Shown here: one piece after another, positions 1 through 7,014 of the stretch
Numbering within the stretch: the stretch's first letter is position 1
Layout of the letters: each line of letters opens with the position of its first letter
Assembly (NCBI GenBank): GCA_903890595.1
Contig: CAITBU010000061.1
Span: forward strand, 1-7,014
Length of the DNA stretch: 7,014 nucleotides
Direction: 5' to 3'
From: an uncultured Holophagaceae bacterium
GTDB lineage: Bacteria; Acidobacteriota; Holophagae; Holophagales; Holophagaceae
Program-made: the position numbers and the translations under genes
Notes under the pieces: generated by a model
Databases searched by the model: none
What the model saw: the letters and a program-made list of their open reading frames with translations, nothing else
Told to the model about the DNA's origin: nothing

Positions 1-78
1 CACCTGACGGCAGGCATCCAGCACCAGGGTGCCGGGGTTCACGCTCACTGCAACGTCGTTGATCTTGATCGTCGGCAT
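1..78 (-). CDS. nuoG: NADH-quinone oxidoreductase subunit G (probable), N-terminal fragment
   Basis: Only the first 26 codons are present; the gene runs off the left edge. The peptide begins MPTIKINDVAVSVNPGTLVL and continues DACRQV. This is the opening beta-hairpin and first helix of a plant-type [2Fe-2S] ferredoxin fold (a TIKIN..V.V..GT.VLDA pattern), as found at the N-terminus of NuoG, the complex I subunit that carries electrons through several iron-sulfur clusters on the cytoplasmic arm. The cluster-binding cysteines would lie beyond the window, so they cannot be checked. The ATG at 78 is preceded by GGAG (minus strand, 89 to 86) seven bases upstream, which supports the start. A small unknown gene lies 77 bases upstream on the same strand. 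Alternatives with the same N-terminal fold are HoxU-like hydrogenase or formate dehydrogenase subunits, or a free ferredoxin. The iron-sulfur assignment is firm; the exact subunit is inferred. Confidence 0.6.
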   Translation of the reverse strand, partial: MPTIKINDVAVSVNPGTLVLDACRQV

Positions 79-155
79 GGGCCCACTCCACAGCTTCCAG
101 AATGAGGCTTGACGACCCCGAGGTAAAGCAGGAGCCGCCGGGAGGGGTCCTGACC

Positions 156-494
156 TTAGCCTCGCCCCACGGCCCCCACCATGCACTGGCGGCAGAATTC
201 AAGGAAATCCCCGAGATCCGGGATGTCCAGGTTCACCTTCGCCGGGATCACGTTGGAGACCACCACCTGCCGCCGGAGCTCCCCCGTGGACTCCAGGGAG
301 AACACGAACCAAGCATGCCGATCCGCCTCCGAGGACAGGGTGAGGCTCACCACCCGGGTCTCAAAGAACAGGTCTGGGGCACCACCATCCTCCGGCGTGT
401 GCCACGTGGGGATGTGGCCCCGCCGAACAAACTCGTCTCGCAGCTGCTCCAGGGTGTGCTGGACCGTGAACTGCACCTCGACCTGGATCTCCAT
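156..494 (-). CDS. Hypothetical protein, 112 residues
   Basis: I do not recognise a family. The protein begins MEIQVEVQFTV and reads as a small soluble alpha/beta protein: an N-terminal strand, a helix (TLEQLRDEFVRRG), alternating charged and hydrophobic strands (LFFETRVVSLTLS, AWFVFSLES, RRQVVVSNVI), then an acidic C-terminal helix (DLGDFLEFCRQC). There is no signal peptide or membrane segment. Two cysteines sit close together near the C-terminus in FCRQCM, but nothing else suggests metal binding. The frame is open upstream to an ATG at 548, but the ATG at 494 has a perfect GGAGG five bases before it and gives a sensible N-terminus, so I chose it. Third positions are mostly G or C, as expected for a real gene here, and this strand is favoured over the + strand open frame that overlaps it. 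It lies 77 bases upstream of the nuoG-like gene on the same strand, so co-transcription is likely. The stop is TAA. Confidence 0.7.
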   Translation of the reverse strand: MEIQVEVQFTVQHTLEQLRDEFVRRGHIPTWHTPEDGGAPDLFFETRVVSLTLSSEADRHAWFVFSLESTGELRRQVVVSNVIPAKVNLDIPDLGDFLEFCRQCMVGAVGRG

Positions 495-606
495 GAACGC
501 CTCCACCCCCCTTTTCGGCAGAATCCCCCCGCGCCCAAACCCTGGCATCCATCCCTTCCGGTGAACCCCAAGTCATGGGAAAATCGAGGGTTCAGGGGGG
601 ACTGAC
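495..606. promoter_or_regulatory. Divergent intergenic region between the small unknown gene and purH
   Basis: These 112 bases separate two divergently transcribed genes, so they should carry the promoter of purH and probably that of the unknown gene/nuoG unit. I could not find a convincing -35/-10 pair on either strand, nor a clear palindromic operator. The purH Shine-Dalgarno (AGGGGGG at 594-600, six bases before the ATG) lies at the right end. The promoter role is inferred from gene orientation only. Confidence 0.35.
500..504 (-). promoter_or_regulatory. Ribosome binding site that sets the start of the 112-residue protein
   Basis: GGAGG on the minus strand lies five bases before the ATG at 494. 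The longer open frame, with an ATG at 548, would place this site inside the coding region, so the shorter start is preferred. Confidence 0.65.
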
Positions 607-2151
<1,545 letters not shown>

Positions 2152-2196
2152 GTCCTTCGTTCTTTACGTGCCGGGCCCAAGGCCCCAGGGAATGTC

Positions 2197-4818
2197 ATGA
2201 AAACCTCTGAGCTCCGCCAGCGATTCCTCCAGTACTTCGAGCGCCATGGTCACCGCAGGGTGGCTTCCAGCGCGGTGATCGGCCCCGCCGACGATCCGAC
2301 GGTGATGTGGACCAACTCGGGAATGATCCAGTTCAAGGACGTTTTCCTCGGCAAGGAGAAGCGCGACTACAGCCGGGCCACCTCCAGCCAGAAGTGCCTC
2401 CGGGCCGGCGGCAAGCACAACGACCTCGACATGGTGGGCTTCACCGCCCGTCACCACACCTTCTTCGAGATGCTCGGCAACTTCAGCTTCGGGGACTACT
2501 TCAAGGCCGATGCCATCCGCTTCGCCTGGGAGTTTGTGACCGGCCCCATGGAGCAGGGCAACCTGGCCCTGGACCCCAGCAAGCTCTGGATCACGGTCTT
2601 CGAGGGCGCCGATGGTGTTCCCGCTGACACCGAGGCCGAGGAGCTGTGGAAGGCCGCAGGCGTCCCCCCGGAGCGCATCATGCGCTTCGGCAAGAAGGAC
2701 AACTTCTGGCAGATGGGTGACACCGGGCCCTGCGGACCCTGCTCCGAAATGCACTACGACCGGGGTGCCCATCTGCCGGGAGACGCGACGCCCAACGGCG
2801 ATGGCGACCGGGTCATGGAGATCTGGAACCTCGTCTTCATGCAGTACGAGCGGGATGCCACCGGCGCCTTGACCCCACTGCCCAAGCCCAGCATCGACAC
2901 CGGCATGGGCCTGGAGCGGACGGCCAGCATCCTGCAGGATGTGGACACCAACTACGAGATCGATCTCTTCGTGCCCATCTTCGAGGCCATCTGGAAGCTG
3001 GCCAAGGTGGCCCCGGAAGACCGGAAGGAGCACGCCAACCGGACGGCCTCCCAGGTCGTTGCTGACCATATCCGGGCCGCCACCTTCATGTGCTACGACG
3101 GCGTGGTGCCCGGCAATGAGGGCCGCGGCTACGTCCTACGCAAGATCATCCGCCGCGCCCTGCGCTTCGGCCGGAAGCTGGGCATCGAGGGCCTCTTCTT
3201 CTCCGAGCTTGCTCCGGCGGTGTTCCAGGCCATGGGTGACCAGTACCCGGAAATCCTGGCGGAGCTGGGCCGCATCCAGAAGTCGCTGCTGCGGGAAGAG
3301 CGGCAGTTCAGCCAGACCCTGTCGGCAGGCCTGAAGCTGCTCGAGGCCAGCGACATCGCTTCTGGGACCCTGGCCGGATCGGACATCTTCCGGCTCTATG
3401 ACACCTATGGGTTCCCCGTGGACCTGGTGGAGGACTGGTGCCGGGAGCGGGGCATTCATGCCGACCTCGAGGGCTTCCAGCAGGAGCTGAATGCCCAGCG
3501 CACCCGGGCCCGGGCGGCCATGAAGGCCCATGATCTGCGCCTGGCCGGCGACCTCGCGGTGCTGGCGGAGCTACCCCCCACCCGCTTCATCGGCTACGAC
3601 CACATGGAGGGCCAGGCTCACGTGGTAGCCCTCTTCGACGAGAACCACCGCCGGGTGACTCAGCTCACAGGGGCCGGCTACGCCCTCCTGGACCGCACCC
3701 CCTTCTATGCCCTCTCCGGCGGGCAGGTGGGTGATACGGGCCAGCTCCGCTTCGAAGGTGGCCACGCCGAGGTACTGGACTGCGTGGCCCCGGCCCAGAA
3801 GCGCCACCTGCACCAGGTCCAGGTGTTCGGCACCCTCATGGAGAACACCGCCGTCAACGCCGTTGTCCACACCGTCCGCCGGCGGCGGGTGCGCGCCCAT
3901 CACACGGCCACTCACCTGCTCCATGCGGCCCTCCGGGAGGTCCTGGGTACCCATGTCAAGCAGGCCGGCAGCGTGGTAGACGCTTCTCGCCTCCGCTTCG
4001 ACTTCACCCACTTCGCCCCCCTTGAGCCCGCCCAGATCGCTGAGATCGAGCGCCTCGCCTCGCGCCAGTCCCTCCGTTCCGTCGACACCTCGGTCCGGGA
4101 GATGGACATCGACGAGGCCCTGGCCTCGGGTGCCATGGCGCTCTTTGGAGAGAAGTACGGGGATGTGGTGCGGGTGGTTCAGGTCCCCGGCTTCTCCACT
4201 GAGCTCTGCGGTGGCACCCACGTGGCCAACACCGGCGAGATCGGCGTGGTGAAGGTCATCTCCGAGGGGGCCGTCAGCGCCGGTGTGCGACGCATCGAGG
4301 CCGTGGCTGGCGAGCAGGCCCTGGAGCTCCTCCAGGCTGACGAGGCCATGATCCACGCCCTGGCCCGCCAGGCCAACACGGGTCGGGAGGCCCTGCCGGA
4401 GCTCCTCGCCGCGAAGGACCACCGCATCGCCCAGCTGGAGCGGGAGCTGAAGGAGTCCAAGCTGAAGGCGGCCAGTGCCGGTGGAACCGCAGAACAGACC
4501 GAGGAAGTCCGCGGAACCCCCCTGGTCACCGCATCCGTCGAGGGCCTGGAGGGCAACGCCCTGCGGGAGCTGATGGATCAGGTCCGCACGCGACACCACA
4601 GTGCGGTCATCGTGCTGGCCTCCACCGTGGCCCCGGACAAGGTGGCGGCCCTGGTCTCCGTCTCCGCCGACCTGCCTCAGGACGCTGGTGCACTCTTCAA
4701 GGCCATGCTGCCAGCCCTGAACGGCCGGGGTGGTGGCAAGAAGGACCTGGCCCAGGGCGGCGGCAGCAACCCCGCGGGCCTGCCAGCAGCCTTCGAGGCC
4801 CTGCGGGCCGCACTGTAG
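2197..4818 (+). CDS. alaS: Alanyl-tRNA synthetase
   Basis: This class II synthetase activates alanine and charges tRNA-Ala in the cytoplasm, and it hydrolyses mischarged Ser- or Gly-tRNA-Ala. It has 873 residues, matching the usual length of about 875. The aminoacylation domain (about 1-450) contains ARHHTFFEMLGNFSFGDYF from residue 84 (motif 2 region), GPCGPCSE at 177-184 and GMGLER at 236-241 (motif 3). The editing domain carries the zinc-site signature HTATH (H569, H573) with C671 and H675 in CGGTH. A short coiled coil (about 720-755, HRIAQLERELKESKLKA) leads into the C-Ala/DHHA1-type domain with a glycine-rich loop at 842-856 (NGRGGGKKDLAQGGG). All expected catalytic and editing residues are present. 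AGGGA (2187-2191) lies five bases before the ATG. The gene follows purH and converges on the - strand redox cluster, whose last stop codon is 22 bases beyond its own. Confidence 0.98.
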   Translation: MKTSELRQRFLQYFERHGHRRVASSAVIGPADDPTVMWTNSGMIQFKDVFLGKEKRDYSRATSSQKCLRAGGKHNDLDMVGFTARHHTFFEMLGNFSFGDYFKADAIRFAWEFVTGPMEQGNLALDPSKLWITVFEGADGVPADTEAEELWKAAGVPPERIMRFGKKDNFWQMGDTGPCGPCSEMHYDRGAHLPGDATPNGDGDRVMEIWNLVFMQYERDATGALTPLPKPSIDTGMGLERTASILQDVDTNYEIDLFVPIFEAIWKLAKVAPEDRKEHANRTASQVVADHIRAATFMCYDGVVPGNEGRGYVLRKIIRRALRFGRKLGIEGLFFSELAPAVFQAMGDQYPEILAELGRIQKSLLREERQFSQTLSAGLKLLEASDIASGTLAGSDIFRLYDTYGFPVDLVEDWCRERGIHADLEGFQQELNAQRTRARAAMKAHDLRLAGDLAVLAELPPTRFIGYDHMEGQAHVVALFDENHRRVTQLTGAGYALLDRTPFYALSGGQVGDTGQLRFEGGHAEVLDCVAPAQKRHLHQVQVFGTLMENTAVNAVVHTVRRRRVRAHHTATHLLHAALREVLGTHVKQAGSVVDASRLRFDFTHFAPLEPAQIAEIERLASRQSLRSVDTSVREMDIDEALASGAMALFGEKYGDVVRVVQVPGFSTELCGGTHVANTGEIGVVKVISEGAVSAGVRRIEAVAGEQALELLQADEAMIHALARQANTGREALPELLAAKDHRIAQLERELKESKLKAASAGGTAEQTEEVRGTPLVTASVEGLEGNALRELMDQVRTRHHSAVIVLASTVAPDKVAALVSVSADLPQDAGALFKAMLPALNGRGGGKKDLAQGGGSNPAGLPAAFEALRAAL

Positions 4819-4835
4819 CCCCGCGAAGGGCACCT

Positions 4836-4853
4836 CCCCGCTATTTGGCGGGG
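4836..4853. terminator. Possible shared hairpin between convergent genes
   Basis: CCCCGC (4836-4841) and GCGGGG (4848-4853) form a perfect six-pair, all-GC stem around a six-base loop, TATTTG. It lies 17 bases after the alaS stop and overlaps the stop codon of the opposing gene (4841-4843). Because the stem is symmetric it could act on transcripts from both sides. Neither strand has the run of T expected after an intrinsic terminator, so its role is uncertain. Confidence 0.35.
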
Positions 4854-5815
4854 GTGGCGTCCTTCTCGTGGCAGCCAAGACAGGTGATCAGCTTGGGGTC
4901 GGGACTGCGCCAGTAGACGCTGTCCTGGCCGCCCACCTCTTTGCGTAGGTTCTCGGGCACCCGAGCCCAGTAGAAGAGGAAAGCCGTGCTGCCGTCGGCC
5001 TTGGTCTCCTTCATGTAGAGGGGCCCTGGCTCGGTGCCAGGCTTGCCCTTCTCGTCCGTAAAGGTGGCCATGACCGCATAGGCACCAGGCTTCATCGGCT
5101 TGCCCGCCTGGTAGTCATCGATGCCCGAGGCCGTGACCCAGATGCGACGCCAGCGGTCACCATGGGCTTTGCTACGCTCAGGGGCGGCACCGGCAGGCTC
5201 GAGGCTGGCGTAGTCCAGGGCCCGGATGGGCAGGTCTGCCTCGGCATCGTTCCGCTTGGCGCGGTCCGCGTCGGCGGCGGCCTTATTGGTCTCCTCGTTG
5301 CCAAAGACCATGATGCCACCCAGCTTTCCACTGAAGCCCCAGGACCCAAGCCAGAGGAGGGCAACCACCAGGGCGGGCACCCCGGCCCCCCGCTCCCAGA
5401 AGCGGCGGCCAGCATGGCGCCGCTCAGCAAAGCCAGGGCTATCCTCCCGACGCCAGGCCCGCCACAGCAGCCAGGTACAGAGGCCGCCGATGACGAAGCC
5501 CACCAGGGAGGCCGTGATGTGGAGCTGCAGCATCTTCTGAAGGACCTGCTTCTCCGACGCCACCACCGGGAAGTAGCCGGTGACGGGGATGAGATTGACC
5601 TGTCGCCCCCAGAGGAGGCCGCTCACCAGGGAGGCCACGCTGCTCGCCCAGCCCACCGCCGCAATGAAGAAGGCCGTTCCGGTCAGGGGCCGGGCGTGCT
5701 TCGTCAGGAAGGAGATGAGGATGGCCAGAGGAAGCGCCGCCACCAGGCCCAGGGGCACATGGACGAAAGCGGGATGTTCCCGGGCGATGAACTCAATGAG
5801 GGGGGAGGCGAGCAT
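4841..5815 (-). CDS. DUF2231-like membrane protein fused to a P460-like cytochrome c domain
   Basis: This 324-residue protein has two parts. The N-terminal part (about 1-172) has four hydrophobic segments (about 20-38, 46-70, 96-121 and 146-171). It opens with REHPAFVHVPLGL, the HP..VH.P motif typical of DUF2231 membrane domains; a conserved-looking His (H99) starts the third segment and GKLGGIMVFG ends the fourth. After a charged linker (about 173-205), the C-terminal part (about 206-324) resembles the cytochrome P460 family: DRWRRIWVTASG, KPGAYAVMATF, a lysine-rich GPLYMKET stretch, and a terminal c-haem site CLGCH (C312, C315, H316). The haem requires periplasmic location, so with four helices both ends should face the periplasm. 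The lysine that cross-links haem in true P460 appears to be Met in my by-eye alignment (YAVMATF), so this may be a non-cross-linked relative. Start: ATG at 5815, with AGGAG four bases upstream. It is the last gene of the - strand cluster. The haem site and membrane part are clear; the P460 label is less certain and the substrate is unknown. Confidence 0.8.
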   Translation of the reverse strand: MLASPLIEFIAREHPAFVHVPLGLVAALPLAILISFLTKHARPLTGTAFFIAAVGWASSVASLVSGLLWGRQVNLIPVTGYFPVVASEKQVLQKMLQLHITASLVGFVIGGLCTWLLWRAWRREDSPGFAERRHAGRRFWERGAGVPALVVALLWLGSWGFSGKLGGIMVFGNEETNKAAADADRAKRNDAEADLPIRALDYASLEPAGAAPERSKAHGDRWRRIWVTASGIDDYQAGKPMKPGAYAVMATFTDEKGKPGTEPGPLYMKETKADGSTAFLFYWARVPENLRKEVGGQDSVYWRSPDPKLITCLGCHEKDATPAK

Positions 5816-5827
5816 GGAACTCCTGGA

Positions 5828-6697
5828 TTAAAAGACGCGGGCGACGTTGAAGGCGATGGCCCACTGGGAGGTGAGCCTGGGCCCGCCACCGTAGTCCCCG
5901 CTCATCACCTGGTTGGCGGTGGTGCCGCTGGCGTTGGTACCCGCCAGGGTGAAGCGGTGTTTGAAGGTCTTGTACGAGAAACCAGCGGCAAAGCCGTTCT
6001 GGTAGGTGGAACCATCCGTGATGCCACCAGGGGCGGCCTTGGCGAACTTCGAGGGCCGGGGATAGTACTCGGCCATGACGGAGAACTTGTCCGTGAAGCC
6101 GTAGCGCAGGCCCAGGCCCACGTTGAAGACCCCGCCCTTGTTGGGCTTGGTGTTGGGGGTGGTGCCCGGCGGCACCGGCAGGATGGTGTCGCTGGTGGTG
6201 GTCTTGCTGACGAAGGTGGGGACCAGGGACAGGATTAGATCGTCCCCGATGAAGATCTCCGTCGGGAGCTGGGCTGTGAAGCCAGTGACGCCGATCCTGC
6301 CGAAGGGCGTGACGCCCTCCTTCACCACTTCGTCGAAGTGCTCAGCCCGGAGGGCCATGCGCACGTAGTCGCCGTTCCACACCTGCTGCTGGAACCCAGC
6401 GTTGAAGGTCTTGTTGTCCGCGGTGCGGTAGACAAAGAGGTTCAGACCCTTGATCGGCTTGATGCCGAAGGTGAACCCCACGCCAGCGTAGGTGAACCCG
6501 TCCAGACCGTAGGCGTCCTTGCCGTGATCTTTCACGGGCTGGATGAAGCGGTGCGTGAACACCACCCCCAGGTCCCAGTACTGCATCCGCTCGGCGGAAG
6601 GCAGGTTGATCACCAGGGGAAATTCGGATGATTCGGCTCGGAGATGCCCCCCTGCCAGGAGGGCACAAGCGAGCAGGGGTGCGATCTTCCGTGACAT
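5828..6697 (-). CDS. Outer-membrane beta-barrel protein, DUF5777-like
   Basis: This 289-residue exported protein begins with a signal peptide (MSRKIAPLLACALLAGGHLRA, probable cleavage after A21). The mature part is a run of amphipathic strands separated by polar loops: WDLGVVFTHRF, FTYAGVGFTFGI, NLFVYRT, YVRMALRAEHF, LILSLVPTFVS, NVGLGLRYGF, FSVMAEYYPR, GFAAGFSYKTF. It ends in IAFNVARVF; a terminal Phe is the usual recognition signal for insertion by the BAM machinery. The early NLPSAERM...VVFTHRF segment, the MAEYYP strand and the late HRFTLAGTNA strand resemble DUF5777 beta-barrel proteins; that match is from memory. LLAC at 8-11 could be read as a lipobox, but it comes too early for a lipoprotein signal. 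The ATG at 6697 has GGAG five bases upstream. The gene starts 15 bases after the cytochrome c stop, and its own stop lies 12 bases before the next start. It may serve as a porin or an assembly partner for the neighbouring haem proteins; no substrate can be read from the sequence. Confidence 0.8.
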   Translation of the reverse strand: MSRKIAPLLACALLAGGHLRAESSEFPLVINLPSAERMQYWDLGVVFTHRFIQPVKDHGKDAYGLDGFTYAGVGFTFGIKPIKGLNLFVYRTADNKTFNAGFQQQVWNGDYVRMALRAEHFDEVVKEGVTPFGRIGVTGFTAQLPTEIFIGDDLILSLVPTFVSKTTTSDTILPVPPGTTPNTKPNKGGVFNVGLGLRYGFTDKFSVMAEYYPRPSKFAKAAPGGITDGSTYQNGFAAGFSYKTFKHRFTLAGTNASGTTANQVMSGDYGGGPRLTSQWAIAFNVARVF

Positions 6698-6712
6698 CAG
6701 AGCTCCGTTGGG

Positions 6713-7014
6713 TTACTTGGCGGCGAACTTGCGCATGATGGGGATCATCTTCTCGACATCAGCCTGCGACATCTTGTCCTTGAAGGCGGGCATCTTGTCC
6801 TTGCCGTCCATGGTCACCTTGATCCAGTCACTGTCCTTCTTCTTGTTGGCCTTGCGGCTGTCCGTGAAGTCGAAGCCGTTGTCCGGCAGGGGCTTGCCGC
6901 TGTTGTCGCGGCCAGAGCCGTTGGCGCCGTGGCAGCGGGCGCAGGCATCCGTCCAGTACTTATTGAGGTCGCCGCCCTGGAACTTGGGGACGTCCTTGGC
7001 CGGATCGGCGGCGG
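6713..7014 (-). CDS. Monohaem cytochrome c, C-terminal part
   Basis: The last 99 codons and the TAA stop are present; the start and signal peptide lie beyond the right edge. The visible protein is a small class I type cytochrome c domain. It has DLNKYWTDACARCHGANGSG with the covalent haem site CARCH (codons at 6929-6943; His as proximal ligand) and, 46 residues after that His, the likely axial Met in DKMPAF. A final helix (SQADVEKMIPIMRKF) closes the fold. It is a c6/cbb3-like carrier, which would be periplasmic. The domain is rich in lysine (for example SRKANKKKDSDW), giving a basic face suited to docking on an acidic partner. It is the first visible gene of the - strand cluster, 15 bases upstream of the beta-barrel gene, so it probably feeds or drains electrons for the P460-like protein or for a respiratory chain. 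More haem domains upstream cannot be excluded. Confidence 0.9.
   Translation of the reverse strand, partial: AADPAKDVPKFQGGDLNKYWTDACARCHGANGSGRDNSGKPLPDNGFDFTDSRKANKKKDSDWIKVTMDGKDKMPAFKDKMSQADVEKMIPIMRKFAAK

Noticed and set aside
102..605. 167-codon + strand open frame overlapping the 112-residue gene
   Set aside because: Its product is Pro/His/Arg/Leu-rich with no protein-like pattern. The opposite strand has a strong ribosome binding site, better codon use and a plausible strand/helix pattern.
2173..2185. GGGCC-CAA-GGCCC inverted repeat in the purH-alaS gap
   Set aside because: It has a five-pair stem with a three-base loop and no following T run, and lies directly before the alaS ribosome binding site. 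It is too short to call a terminator or regulatory leader with confidence.
3571..4878. 435-codon and other - strand open frames antisense to alaS
   Set aside because: They shadow a full-length, fully motif-supported alaS and have the same biased composition without recognisable domains.
5162..6238. 358-codon + strand open frame across the P460-like and barrel genes
   Set aside because: It crosses the junction of two well-supported opposite-strand genes and encodes a Gly/His/Gln-rich sequence with no fold signature.
6665..6676. LLAC in the barrel signal peptide as a lipoprotein lipobox
   Set aside because: The Cys is at residue 11, leaving almost no hydrophobic core before it. A signal peptidase I site after A21 fits better with a beta-barrel ending in Phe.

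Overview
This is a window from a high-GC bacterial chromosome (about two thirds GC by eye, with strong G/C preference at third codon positions). It holds two housekeeping genes on the + strand, flanked by - strand genes on both sides. The mix fits a Gram-negative respiratory bacterium: a probable complex I subunit, a periplasmic c-type cytochrome, an outer-membrane beta-barrel resembling the DUF5777 family, and a membrane-anchored P460-like haem protein. My best guess is an Acidobacteriota (Holophagae/Geothrix-like) chromosome, but this rests on gene content and composition only and is tentative.

Layout. Positions 1-78 (-) hold the first 26 codons of an iron-sulfur protein, most likely NADH-quinone oxidoreductase subunit G (nuoG), running off the left edge. 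Positions 156-494 (-) hold a small protein of unknown function, 77 bases upstream of nuoG and probably co-transcribed with it. A 112-base divergent gap (495-606) separates it from purH (607-2151, +), the bifunctional enzyme for the last two steps of IMP synthesis. After a 45-base gap comes alaS (2197-4818, +), a full-length alanyl-tRNA synthetase. alaS converges, across only 22 bases, on a three-gene - strand cluster.

That cluster, in transcription order, is: a monohaem cytochrome c (6713-7014, 5' end outside the window), an outer-membrane beta-barrel (5828-6697), and a four-helix DUF2231-like membrane protein fused to a P460-like c-haem domain (4841-5815). Gaps are 15 and 12 bases and both downstream genes have Shine-Dalgarno sequences, so this looks like one operon. 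Its products would sit in the periplasm, outer membrane and inner membrane respectively, which suggests a cell-envelope redox module. The substrate is not evident from sequence. It is the most interesting part of the window; the rest is ordinary core genome. I saw no tRNA or rRNA gene, insertion sequence, CRISPR array, phage feature or long repeat. No gene-free stretch exceeds about 112 bases.
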